Assembly: GCA_027315365.1 (NCBI GenBank)
Contig: DAHUYF010000094.1
Coordinates: forward strand, 1-36,794
DNA: 36,794 nt
Source: Rhodospirillales bacterium
Lineage (GTDB): Bacteria; Pseudomonadota; Alphaproteobacteria; ATCC43930; CGMCC-115725
Direction: 5' to 3'
A program made the translations under genes and the position numbers. Each line of letters opens with the position of its first letter. Positions within the stretch are counted from its first letter, which is position 1. Shown here in pieces: positions 29,617-36,794 of this stretch. The notes beneath the pieces are model-generated. The model saw only the letters and a program-made list of their open reading frames with translations, was not told the origin of the DNA and did not search any database.

Positions 29617-30231
29617 ATGCAGGTTACCGTCACGGGCAAGCAGATGGATGTGGGGGATTCCCTGCGCAGCCACGCCGAGGCGGCGACGGCGGCGATCGCC
29701 GATAAATATTTCGGACGGGCGATCGAGGCGCATGTGGTGTTCTGCCGCGAGCGGCACCTCTTCCTCTCGGACATCCTGGTCCATGCCGGCCGCGGCCTCA
29801 GCGTGCAGTGCCATGGCGAGGCGGCCGACGCCTACGCCGCCTTCGACGATGCCGCCGCGCGGCTGGAGAAGCAGCTCCGGCGCTACAAGCGGCGGCTGCG
29901 CAACCACCACAAGCATCCCAAGCGCGAGGCCGAAGCCGCGGCCGAGGAAGCCACCGACTACGTGCTTGCCGCCGACGGCGACGATGCCCAGGCCGGCGAC
30001 GCCGCGGAGCAGCCGCTGGTCATCGCCGAGATGCGCACCGCCATCCCGCAGCTTTCGGTCAGCGAAGCGGTGATGCGGCTCGATCTTGCCGACCTGCCGG
30101 TGCTGCTGTTCCGCAACAGCGCCCACGGCACGCTCAACCTGATCTATCGCCGCCGCGACGGCAATGTCGGCTGGATCGACCCCGATCTCGGCGCCGCCGC
30201 CCGCCGCGCAGACAGGGACAAGGCCTCCTGA
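29617..30231 (+). CDS. hpf: Ribosome hibernation promoting factor, long form
   Basis: The 204-residue protein has the ribosome-binding domain at 1-105 (VTVTGKQMDVGDSLRSHAE; a basic YKRRLRNHHKHPKRE end) and the C-terminal dimerisation domain from about 138 (VIAEMRTAIPQLSVSEAVMRLDL ... GWIDPD). The two-domain architecture is the long HPF that joins 70S ribosomes into inactive 100S dimers in stationary phase. The linker is acidic and Ala-rich. The ATG has AGGAG only two bases upstream; an in-frame GTG at 29596 is an alternative. The stop overlaps the ptsN start (TGATG). Confidence 0.95.
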   Translation: MQVTVTGKQMDVGDSLRSHAEAATAAIADKYFGRAIEAHVVFCRERHLFLSDILVHAGRGLSVQCHGEAADAYAAFDDAAARLEKQLRRYKRRLRNHHKHPKREAEAAAEEATDYVLAADGDDAQAGDAAEQPLVIAEMRTAIPQLSVSEAVMRLDLADLPVLLFRNSAHGTLNLIYRRRDGNVGWIDPDLGAAARRADRDKAS

Positions 30232-30695
30232 TGGACATCGCCGACCTGCTTCAGCCCAACGGCGTCATTGCCAATCTGCGCGCCGCCAACAAGCGCCAGG
30301 CGCTGCAGGAGCTGGCCAAGCGCGCCGCCCAGCTCGCCGCCAGGCCCGAGCGCGCCGTGCTCGACGTGCTGCTGGAGCGCGAGCGGCTGGGCACGACCGG
30401 CATCGGCCGCGGCACGGCCATCCCGCATGGCCGCATGCCCGACCTGCCGCAGATTTACGCGCTGTTTGCCCGGCTGGAGAAGCCGATCGATTTCGAGGCG
30501 ATCGACAACCAGCCGGTGGACCTGATTTTCCTGCTGCTGACCCCGGCCAATTCGGGGGCGGATCATCTGAAGGCGCTGGCGCGCCTGTCGCGCCTGCTGC
30601 GCGACAAGGCGATCTGCGAGAAGCTGCGCGGCACCGACCGCGCCGACGCGCTCTACGCGCTGCTCACCGACCGCGCCGCCAGCCACGCCGCCTGA
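30231..30695 (+). CDS. ptsN: PTS IIA-like nitrogen regulatory protein PtsN
   Basis: The 154-residue protein is EIIA-Ntr. His66 in TAIPHGR is the phosphorylated residue, GIGRGTAIPHGRMP is the family signature, and DHLKALARLSRLLRD is the conserved C-terminal helix. It receives phosphate from PtsP/NPr (not in the window) and regulates nitrogen, carbon and potassium responses through protein contacts. It is coupled to hpf by a one-base stop/start overlap. This is the last gene of the rpoN unit; a repeat-rich spacer follows. Confidence 0.96.
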   Translation: MDIADLLQPNGVIANLRAANKRQALQELAKRAAQLAARPERAVLDVLLERERLGTTGIGRGTAIPHGRMPDLPQIYALFARLEKPIDFEAIDNQPVDLIFLLLTPANSGADHLKALARLSRLLRDKAICEKLRGTDRADALYALLTDRAASHAA

Positions 30696-30722
30696 GCGGC
30701 CCCCTATATCTAGTCGCCGGCA

Positions 30723-30744
30723 CCGAGTCGGGCGCGGGACGTTC
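30723..30744 (+). repeat. 22-base direct repeat, copy 1
   Basis: This copy starts CCGAGTCGGGCG and ends GGGACGTTC, and is repeated without change at 30826-30847, 103 bases downstream. It lies 28 bases after the ptsN stop. Function unknown. Confidence 0.75.
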
Positions 30745-30825
30745 CGCGATTCGGCCAAGATGCTGTGGCCGACCACGGTCCGAAGCGCGGAAATCCGTGA
30801 AAAAATCAAGATGTGGTAGGGCTGT

Positions 30826-30847
30826 CCGAGTCGGGCGCGGGACGTTC
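30826..30847 (+). repeat. 22-base direct repeat, copy 2
   Basis: An exact copy of 30723-30744. The 81 bases between copies contain CGGAAATCCG followed by TGAAAAAA, a string nearly repeated at 31869-31885. Confidence 0.75.
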
Positions 30848-30868
30848 GGGGAACCCGGACCAGATACA

Positions 30869-30965
30869 GGGGGGCACGTCGTCGCCCCCCGCCTCATCCT
30901 CCCGCCGCGCAGGAGCCGCTTTCGCGGCTCTCTCCCTCTCCGGCCCCGGGGGGGGGCGGAGAGGG
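30869..30965. repeat. Cluster of three hairpins after ptsN
   Basis: Three inverted repeats are packed here. GGGGGGC/GCCCCCC (30869-30890) has an 8-base loop. GAGCCGC/GCGGCTC (30913-30930) has loop TTTC. CCCTCTCCG/CGGAGAGGG (30934-30942 and 30957-30965) encloses a G-run. The last, with the following GGCCGGGGTGAGGGG, is like a palindromic element common between genes of GC-rich proteobacteria. One or more may end transcription of rpoN-hpf-ptsN and of the DUF1150 gene coming from the other side. With the direct repeats these fill the 289-base gap 30696-30984, in which I see no gene. Confidence 0.55.
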
Positions 30966-30984
30966 CCGGGGTGAGGGGGGCGAG

Positions 30985-31203
30985 CTAATGCACGCTGACC
31001 GGCTCCAGCTCATGCTGGCGGACGGTGGCGAAGGCTACCTCGCGGTCCGGCAGCAACGCCACCGGCGTGCCGTCGGCGGCATGGACGGCAAATCCGACGA
31101 CGCCATCGCTGCCGGCCACTCGCTTGATGTAGGCCAGGTCCTGCATGCCGAGCAGGGCGAATTCCTTGGCGGTGATGGAGCGCAACTTCTCGATCTGGTT
31201 CAT
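30985..31203 (-). CDS. DUF1150 family small protein
   Basis: The 72-residue protein matches the alphaproteobacterial DUF1150 family: EFALLGMQDLAYIKRV, FAVHAADGTPVALLPDR and FATVRQHELEPVSVH at the C-terminus. The role is unknown; the family is commonly encoded beside small heat-shock proteins, as here (75 bases after hsp20 on the same strand), so a heat-shock-linked role is an inference from context. AGGTGA precedes the ATG by five bases. Confidence 0.88.
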   Translation of the reverse strand: MNQIEKLRSITAKEFALLGMQDLAYIKRVAGSDGVVGFAVHAADGTPVALLPDREVAFATVRQHELEPVSVH

Positions 31204-31278
31204 GATCTCACCTTTCGCGGCGCGCCCGGACCGGGCATGGCGCCGTCCTTGTCCTGCTCCTCCCTGGTTTCCGGTCGT

Positions 31279-31740
31279 TCAGGCCGGGTCCTTGCCTGCG
31301 GTCCGCTCGACCGCCTGGCGCATCGGCTTGCCCATATTGCGGATCTCGACCGTGCGCACCGTCGGTTCGATGACGCGGCGGACGAGGTCGATGTTCAGCA
31401 GCCCGTTATCGAGCGAGGCGCCGGCCACCTCGATACCGTCGGCGAGCACGAAGGAGCGCTGAAACTGGCGGGCGGCGATGCCGCGATGGAGATAGACGCG
31501 ATCCTTGTCGTCGACCTGGCGCCCGCGCACGACGAGCTGGTTGTCCTCGACCTGGACGCTGAGCTCGGCCATGGCGAAGCCGGCGACCGCCAGCGTGATG
31601 CGCAGGCTGTTCTCGCCGGTCTGCTCGACGTTATAGGGGGGATAGCCGTCGGCGCCGGCCTTGTTGACGCGGTCGAGCGCCCGCTCGAAATGATCGAAGC
31701 CCAGCAGCAGCGGCGAATTGAACAGCGACAGACGCGACAT
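31279..31740 (-). CDS. Hsp20 family small heat-shock protein (IbpA-like)
   Basis: The 153-residue protein has a short N-terminal arm (MSRLSLFNSPLLLGFDHFERALDR) as in IbpA/HspA class A proteins. An alpha-crystallin domain follows (about 35-130): YNVEQTGENSLRITLAVAGF, VVRGRQ, YLHRGIAARQFQRSFVLADGI and GLLNIDLVRRV, where G-L-L-N-I is the conserved motif. It holds unfolding proteins in an ATP-independent way. GAGGAGG stands four bases before ATG 31740; the upstream leader appears able to hide this SD in a hairpin. An earlier in-frame start at 31788 would read through that leader and is less likely. Confidence 0.95.
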   Translation of the reverse strand: MSRLSLFNSPLLLGFDHFERALDRVNKAGADGYPPYNVEQTGENSLRITLAVAGFAMAELSVQVEDNQLVVRGRQVDDKDRVYLHRGIAARQFQRSFVLADGIEVAGASLDNGLLNIDLVRRVIEPTVRTVEIRNMGKPMRQAVERTAGKDPA

Positions 31741-31819
31741 CTGACCTCCTCGAGCGAGCGAGTCCAGCGGGCCCGAAACGGCGCCCAAGCAATCCCGGCG
31801 ATCCCCACGGCATCGCCGG
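31741..31819 (-). promoter_or_regulatory. ROSE-like RNA thermometer in the hsp20 leader
   Basis: Read on the minus strand, GACUCGCUC (31756-31764) faces GAGGAGGUC (31743-31751) across a GCUC loop. Seven of nine positions pair, with one C-A and one G-G mismatch, so the SD is weakly masked two bases before the AUG. UCGCU, the UYGCU-type motif of ROSE elements, lies opposite the SD. An 8-base hairpin (31795-31819) opens the leader. A G-G mismatch in the SD stem is a known ROSE feature. Confidence 0.55.
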
Positions 31820-31825
31820 AACTAG

Positions 31826-31854
31826 ATGTGGGGTGCGGGGAAGCGGCCATCAAG
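31826..31854 (-). promoter_or_regulatory. RpoH (sigma-32) type promoter of hsp20
   Basis: On the minus strand CTTGATG (31848-31854), 14 bases, then CCCCACAT (31826-31833) match the heat-shock consensus CTTGAAA / CCCCATNT closely. The predicted start near 31819 coincides with the first leader hairpin. Confidence 0.65.
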
Positions 31855-31910
31855 CCCCGCGGAAAGCCCGGAAATCCGCGAAAAAGCCCGGCATCGGGGC
31901 GGATCGCCGG

Positions 31911-31939
31911 TTGACGTCGGTTTGGCGGCGCACCTATTC
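31911..31939 (+). promoter_or_regulatory. Candidate promoter of the PEBP gene
   Basis: TTGACG (31911-31916), 17 bases, then CTATTC (31934-31939) fit the alphaproteobacterial housekeeping pattern. The leader would be about 77 bases. Just upstream, CGGAAATCCG with CGAAAAA (31869-31885) repeats a string also found at 30788-30805. Confidence 0.5.
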
Positions 31940-32022
31940 TTCGCCCACTGGGCGCGGGCCCCGGCACGGCACATTGCCAAGCGGCGACTGTCCCAGCGAC
32001 GCCACTCGGGAGGGAAAAAAGC

Positions 32023-32586
32023 ATGATCTGGAAAATGGCGACCATGGCCGCGGGCCTGGCGCTCGGTCTCTGCGTCAGCGGTGCGGCGAGCGCGCTGACC
32101 CTGAGCAGCCCCGACGTCAAGAACCACGGGACCGTCCCGGACGAACAGGTGTTCAACAGCTTCAGCTGCACCGGCAAGAACGTCTCGCCGGCGCTGAGCT
32201 GGAAGGGCGCGCCGGCCGGCACCAAGAGCTTCGCCGTCACCGTCTATGATCCCGACGCGCCGACCGGCAGCGGCTTCTGGCACTGGGTGGTGTTCAACAT
32301 CCCGGCCAGCGCCACCGGCCTGCCCAAGAATGCCGGCGATGCGAAGGCCAATCTGATGCCGCCCGGCGCGGTGCAGAGCCGCACCGATTACGGCTTCGCC
32401 GGCTGGGGCGGTCCCTGTCCGCCCAAGGGCGACAAGCCGCACCACTACATCTTCACCGTCTTCGCGGTCGACGTCGATCATATCGACGCCGACGCCAACA
32501 CTTCAGCCGCGGTGGTGGGATTCAACCTCCACTTCCACACCCTGGCCAAGGCCAAGATCGTCGCCACCTACGGCCGGCCGAAGTAA
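32023..32586 (+). CDS. Secreted YbhB/YbcL (PEBP) family protein
   Basis: The 187-residue protein has a Sec signal peptide (about 1-24, TMAAGLALGLCVSGAASA) and a phosphatidylethanolamine-binding-protein fold. FSCTGKNVSPALSWKGAP, FAVTVYDPDAPTGSGFWHWVVFNIP with the DPDxP and HW anion-pocket residues, and HHYIFTVFAVD are diagnostic. Bacterial members bind small anionic ligands; their cellular role is largely unknown. GGAGG lies about nine bases before the ATG. It is divergent from hsp20 and has its own promoter candidate and a strong hairpin at its end. Confidence 0.92.
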   Translation: MIWKMATMAAGLALGLCVSGAASALTLSSPDVKNHGTVPDEQVFNSFSCTGKNVSPALSWKGAPAGTKSFAVTVYDPDAPTGSGFWHWVVFNIPASATGLPKNAGDAKANLMPPGAVQSRTDYGFAGWGGPCPPKGDKPHHYIFTVFAVDVDHIDADANTSAAVVGFNLHFHTLAKAKIVATYGRPK

Positions 32587-32603
32587 GACCGGCTCGAGAA
32601 ACG

Positions 32604-32637
32604 CCAAGGGCCTAGCCGTCGCCGGCTAGGCCCTTGG
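32604..32637. terminator. Strong hairpin shared by the PEBP gene and tRNA-Ala
   Basis: CCAAGGGCCTAGCC (32604-32617) and GGCTAGGCCCTTGG (32624-32637) form a perfect 14-base stem with a 6-base loop. It lies 17 bases after the PEBP stop and six bases beyond the 3' end of the opposing tRNA-Ala, so it may stop transcription from both sides. There is no T tract. Confidence 0.7.
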
Positions 32638-32643
32638 TCGAAC

Positions 32644-32719
32644 TGGTGGAGCCAGGCGGGTTCGAACCGCCGACCTCCGCAATGCCATTGCGGCGCTCTC
32701 CCAACTGAGCTATGACCCC
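32644..32719 (-). tRNA. tRNA-Ala (GGC)
   Basis: The 76-base gene folds with acceptor GGGGTCA/TGGCTCC (one G-T pair) and encoded ACCA. The D arm is GCTCAGTTGGGAGAGC, and the anticodon stem CCGCA/TGCGG has loop ATGGCAT, with GGC at 32684-32686. The T arm is GGCGG TTCGAAC CCGCC. It reads GCC/GCU alanine codons. Confidence 0.97.
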
Positions 32720-32771
32720 AGAAGGCCGCGGCGCGCAGTTTAGCGCGATGCCGCGCGGCGCGGGAGCGGGA

Positions 32772-32800
32772 AATTAGCGACCCACCCTGCCCGCCTGCAA
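32772..32800 (-). promoter_or_regulatory. Candidate promoter of tRNA-Ala
   Basis: On the minus strand TTGCAG (32795-32800), 17 bases, then CTAATT (32772-32777). It stands 53 bases before the tRNA 5' end and in the only AT-rich patch of this spacer. Confidence 0.4.
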
Positions 32801-32816
32801 GCGGAAAACGCGCGCC

Positions 32817-33203
32817 TCAGCGCTCCTCGTCGTCCTCGACGTTTTCGATCACCTCGGCCATGTCGTCCTCGTCCTCGCCGAGTTCGGAGGCGTCCTCGAT
32901 CACCTCCTCCTCCTCTTCCTCCTCGGCCTCCGCCGCCTCTGCGCCCTCGATCGGGATCTCCTCGGCCTCTTCCTCGGCCTCGGTCGCCTCGGCGGCGATG
33001 TCGGTGTCGATCTCCTCGTCGGCCATCGGCTCGATCGGCTCCTCGGGTGCGGCGATCGCCTTGGCCCGTCGCGTCTTCGTCAAGGTTTCGGGATCGTAGG
33101 CGGCGCCGCATTTCGGGCACATCACGGGCTCGCGATGCAGATCGTAATAGCGCGCGCCACAGCTCGGGCAGATGCGCTTCATTCCCCATTCCGGCTTAAC
33201 CAT
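32817..33203 (-). CDS. TIGR02300 family zinc-ribbon / acidic protein
   Basis: The 128-residue protein starts with MVKPEWGMKRICPSCGARYY and a second CPKCGAAYD. Cys12, Cys15, Cys29 and Cys32 would bind one zinc. From about residue 52 to the end it is almost wholly Glu/Asp/Ala with runs of Glu, giving a very acidic, probably disordered tail. This two-part structure is the alphaproteobacterial TIGR02300 (FYDLN_acid) family, of unknown function. It sits divergent from aroA with 163 bases between starts, an arrangement often seen in the class. Confidence 0.88.
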   Translation of the reverse strand: MVKPEWGMKRICPSCGARYYDLHREPVMCPKCGAAYDPETLTKTRRAKAIAAPEEPIEPMADEEIDTDIAAEATEAEEEAEEIPIEGAEAAEAEEEEEEEVIEDASELGEDEDDMAEVIENVEDDEER

Positions 33204-33329
33204 CGACCGCCTCCGTTGTCGCGCGGTGGCCGGCCAATTGCCATGATCGCGCCACCGCTGTCAAAAGCAAAATCATCGACTGCTCCGGATGTCACCGCCG
33301 GACGCCCGGCCATTTCTGCCGCCGCCGGC

Positions 33330-33341
33330 TTGTGCTAGAGC
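33330..33341 (+). promoter_or_regulatory. Possible extended -10 element of aroA
   Basis: TTGTGCTAG (33330-33338) with TGC before TAGAGC gives an extended -10 shape 26 bases before the aroA GTG. The same nine bases stand just upstream of the DUF924 start at 7211-7219. No -35 box is recognisable in either case. Confidence 0.35.
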
Positions 33342-33352
33342 TTGCCGCACAG

Positions 33353-33370
33353 ATGACGAGAGCCCCGTGA
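33353..33370 (+). other. Five-codon mini-ORF overlapping the aroA start
   Basis: ATG ACG AGA GCC CCG TGA encodes MTRAP. Its TGA (33368-33370) overlaps the aroA GTG (33367-33369). Ribosomes ending here could restart at the GTG, which has only a weak SD. It could also be chance. Confidence 0.35.
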
Positions 33371-34698
33371 CCCCCCTTATCTCCGGAACCGCCTCGGCGC
33401 TGCGTGGCCGCCTGGTCGCGCCCGGCGACAAATCCGTATCGCACCGGGCCCTCATCCTCGGCGCGCTCGCCGTCGGCCGCACCCGGATCGGCGGGCTGCT
33501 CGAAGGCGAGGACGTGCTGCGCACCGCCGCCGCCATGGGCGCGCTCGGCGCCGGCATCGCGCGCGACGGCAACGGCTCCTGGACCATCGACGGCATCGGG
33601 CTGGGCGCGCTCGCCGAGCCGCAGGACGTGCTCGATCTCGGCAATTCCGGCACCGGCGCGCGCCTCCTGATGGGGCTGGTCGCCAGCCACCCGATCACCA
33701 CCTTCTTCACCGGCGACGCCTCGCTGCGGCGCCGGCCGATGGCGCGCGTCGCGGCGCCGCTCGAGCGCATCGGCGCACGCATCGTCGCGCGGGACGGCGG
33801 CCGGATGCCGCTCGCCGTCATCGGCGCGTCCACGCCACTGCCCATCGCCTATCGCCTCCCCGTCGCCTCGGCACAGGTGAAATCCGCGGTGCTGCTCGCC
33901 GGGCTCAACGCGCCGGGCGAAACCAGCGTGATCGAGCCGCAGCCGACGCGCGACCACAGCGAACGCATGCTCCGCCACTTCGGCGCGGCGGTCAGCACCG
34001 CGGAAGAACCGGACGGCGCCCGCCGCATCACCCTCCAGGGCCAGCCCGAGCTGCGCGCGGCCGATCTCCTGGTGCCGGGCGATCCCTCCTCGGCCGCCTT
34101 CCCGGCGGTCGCCGCGCTGCTGCTGCCGGGCTCGGAAGTGGTGATCGAAGGGGTCGGCGTCAACCCGCTGCGCACCGGCCTTTATGAGACGCTGCGCGAG
34201 ATGGGCGCCGCGGTCGATTTCGGCAACGAGCGCATGGCCGCCGGCGAGCCGGTGGCCGATCTCGCGCTCCGCGCCGGCGCGCTCAGCGGCGTCGAGGTGC
34301 CGGCCGAGCGCGCGCCGCGCATGATCGACGAATATCCCATCCTCGCCGTCGCCGCCGCCTTCGCCAAGGGCCGCACGGTGATGCACGGGCTGGGCGAACT
34401 GCGGGTCAAGGAAAGCGACCGGCTCGGCGCCATCGCCCAGGGCCTCGCCGCCTGCGGCGTGAGCGCGACGATCGCCGGCGACACGCTGACGGTCGAGGGG
34501 CTGGGCGGCCCGCCGCCCGGCGGCGCCGACATCGCCACCCGGCTCGATCACCGCATCGCCATGGCCTTTCTGGTGCTCGGCATGGCGGCCGAGCGGCCGG
34601 TGCGCGTCGATGACGGCGACACCATCGCCACCAGCTTTCCGGGCTTCGTCGCGGCCATGAACCGGCTCGGCGCCGCGATCGCGCCCGCGCGCCCATGA
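33367..34698 (+). CDS. aroA: EPSP synthase (3-phosphoshikimate 1-carboxyvinyltransferase), class II type
   Basis: The 443-residue enzyme joins phosphoenolpyruvate to shikimate 3-phosphate in aromatic amino acid synthesis. [17 protein letters not shown] holds the PEP/S3P lysine, [14 protein letters not shown] (91-104) is the PEP loop, [10 protein letters not shown] and [14 protein letters not shown] follow, and [12 protein letters not shown] and LDHRIAMAF close the active site. The pattern is that of the CP4-like class II form, but Gly95 stands where CP4 has Ala100. I chose GTG 33367 since the family core starts right after it. It is followed after ten bases by cmk. Confidence 0.95.
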   Translation: MTPLISGTASALRGRLVAPGDKSVSHRALILGALAVGRTRIGGLLEGEDVLRTAAAMGALGAGIARDGNGSWTIDGIGLGALAEPQDVLDLGNSGTGARLLMGLVASHPITTFFTGDASLRRRPMARVAAPLERIGARIVARDGGRMPLAVIGASTPLPIAYRLPVASAQVKSAVLLAGLNAPGETSVIEPQPTRDHSERMLRHFGAAVSTAEEPDGARRITLQGQPELRAADLLVPGDPSSAAFPAVAALLLPGSEVVIEGVGVNPLRTGLYETLREMGAAVDFGNERMAAGEPVADLALRAGALSGVEVPAERAPRMIDEYPILAVAAAFAKGRTVMHGLGELRVKESDRLGAIAQGLAACGVSATIAGDTLTVEGLGGPPPGGADIATRLDHRIAMAFLVLGMAAERPVRVDDGDTIATSFPGFVAAMNRLGAAIAPARP

Positions 34699-34712
34699 TC
34701 GTCGCCCCGTGA
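34695..34712 (+). other. Five-codon mini-ORF between aroA and cmk
   Basis: ATG ATC GTC GCC CCG TGA encodes MIVAP. Its ATG overlaps the aroA stop (ATGA) and its TGA (34710-34712) overlaps the cmk GTG (34709-34711). It has the same length, the same last codons and the same GTGA junction as the mini-ORF before aroA. Confidence 0.35.
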
Positions 34713-35368
34713 TCATCGCAATCGACGGCCCGGCCGCCTCGGGCAAGGGCACGCTGGCACGGCGGCTGGCACGGCATTTCGGCCTGGCGCATCTCGATAC
34801 CGGCGGGCTCTACCGCGCCGTGGCGCTGCGCGTGCTGGCCGGCGGCGGCAATCCCGCCGATGCCGCGGTCGCCGCGGCCGCGGCCGGCGCGGTCGCGGCC
34901 GGCGACCTCGCCGACCCCCGGCTGCGCCTGGAGCCGGTGGCGCAGGCCGCCTCGGTGGTGGCCGCGATCCCCGCCGTGCGCCAGGCGCTGCTCGCCTTCC
35001 AGCGCGGCTTCGCCCGGAAGCCGCCGGGCGGCGAGCCCGGGGCGGTGCTGGACGGGCGCGACATCGGCACGGTGATCTGCCCCGCGGCCACCGCCAAGCT
35101 GTTCATCACCGCCACCCCGGAGGCCCGGGCGGAGCGTCGCGCCCGAGAGTTGCGGGAAGCCGGCGAGCCCGCTATATACGAGGCCGTCCTGCAGGACATG
35201 AAGGATCGCGACGCGCGCGACAGCCAGCGTCGGGCGGCGCCTTTGGTGCCGGCCGACGATGCTTTCGTTCTCGACACGACCACGCTCGATGCCGATGCCG
35301 CGTTCGCCGCGGCGCTGGCCTTCATCGAGCGGAAGCTCGCCGCCCAGCCCCCGGCGTCGCCAGGCTAG
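34709..35368 (+). CDS. cmk: Cytidylate kinase
   Basis: The 219-residue enzyme phosphorylates CMP and dCMP with ATP. IIAIDGPAASGKGTLARRLA is the N-terminal P-loop, AHLDTGGLYRAVALRV the CMP-binding start, AVLDGRDIGTVICPAATAKLFITA the central motif, and AERRARELREAG with MKDRDARDSQRRAAPL the lid and ATP contacts. The insert domain is Ala-rich (about 50-75). The GTG start is fixed by the conserved N-terminus; no SD is visible, so translation may depend on coupling from aroA. rpsA follows, the usual order in proteobacteria. Confidence 0.95.
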   Translation: MIIAIDGPAASGKGTLARRLARHFGLAHLDTGGLYRAVALRVLAGGGNPADAAVAAAAAGAVAAGDLADPRLRLEPVAQAASVVAAIPAVRQALLAFQRGFARKPPGGEPGAVLDGRDIGTVICPAATAKLFITATPEARAERRARELREAGEPAIYEAVLQDMKDRDARDSQRRAAPLVPADDAFVLDTTTLDADAAFAAALAFIERKLAAQPPASPG

Positions 35369-35496
35369 GCCCGCGCTTTCCCCGCCCGCAGGATCCGGGG
35401 CCTATGCCGCCGCGCCCCTCCCCTGTCGGCGGCCCGTTGCGTTTCGCCCGCTTCCCGGCGGCGCGGCGGCAGAGCCAGGGAAGCGTGGGAGAGGCA
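35369..35496 (+). other. cmk-rpsA spacer (rpsA leader)
   Basis: A 128-base GC-rich spacer. CCGCCG and CGGCGG pair around the middle (about 35408-35433), and a GGGAGAGG SD lies just before the rpsA ATG. I could not recognise a promoter or a known S1-binding leader motif. Confidence 0.4.

Positions 35497-36794
<1,298 letters not shown>

Noticed and set aside
30696-30984. CRISPR array or transposon end suggested by the repeats
   Set aside because: Only two copies of the direct repeat, no spacers of regular length, no cas or transposase gene and no terminal inverted repeats were seen.

Overview
This window is a GC-rich, densely packed stretch of a Gram-negative chromosome. The gene set points to an alphaproteobacterium, probably of the Rhodospirillales type: the kdsD-lptC-lptA-lptB run, rpoN-hpf-ptsN, Hsp20 next to a DUF1150 protein, a TIGR02300 zinc-ribbon/acidic protein beside a class II EPSP synthase, and cmk followed by rpsA are all arrangements typical of that class. 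The genus cannot be named from the sequence. No transposase, integrase, phage gene or CRISPR array was seen.

Layout. (a) 1-306: 3' end of a hotdog-fold thioesterase. (b) 320-6906, minus strand: glutamate synthase operon gltD - glutathione S-transferase - gltB. (c) 7229-10531: housekeeping and accessory single genes (DUF924, NTF2-like, Lrp/AsnC regulator, NUDIX hydrolase, NDUFA9-like NAD(P)-binding protein). (d) 10740-15274, plus strand: tRNA-Leu(CAG), a short RNase D, then the overlapping kdsD-lptC-lptA-lptB genes for Kdo synthesis and LPS transport, closed by a hairpin. (e) 15342-27834, almost all minus strand: a 12.5 kb accessory block lying between lptB and rpoN, which are neighbours in many alphaproteobacteria. 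It holds an exported beta-carbonic-anhydrase-like protein. Next comes an eight-gene operon (TorT-like binding protein, RbsA-like ATPase, RbsC-like permease, PxpA, stand-alone biotin carrier, biotin carboxylase, PxpB, PxpC) with a divergent LysR regulator. A two-gene unit follows (PLP fold-type-I enzyme plus ATP-grasp protein). (f) 28064-30695: rpoN-hpf-ptsN, with a candidate sigma-54 promoter just upstream of rpoN. (g) 30696-32719: repeat-rich spacer, DUF1150 and Hsp20 genes behind an RpoH-type promoter and a ROSE-like RNA thermometer, a divergent PEBP-family secreted protein, and tRNA-Ala(GGC). (h) 32817-36794: TIGR02300 protein divergent from aroA-cmk-rpsA; rpsA runs off the window.

The most interesting part is the 15.9-23.9 kb operon. 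It joins a sugar-type ABC importer with a TorT-like receptor to the three 5-oxoprolinase subunits and a dedicated biotin carboxylase and biotin carrier. This suggests import of a lactam or other cyclic amide followed by ATP-driven, possibly biotin/CO2-dependent ring opening. Second is the uncharacterised PLP enzyme/ATP-grasp pair. Smaller signals are the sigma-54 site before rpoN, the SD-masking hairpin before hsp20, and matching five-codon mini-ORFs that overlap the GTG starts of aroA and cmk.
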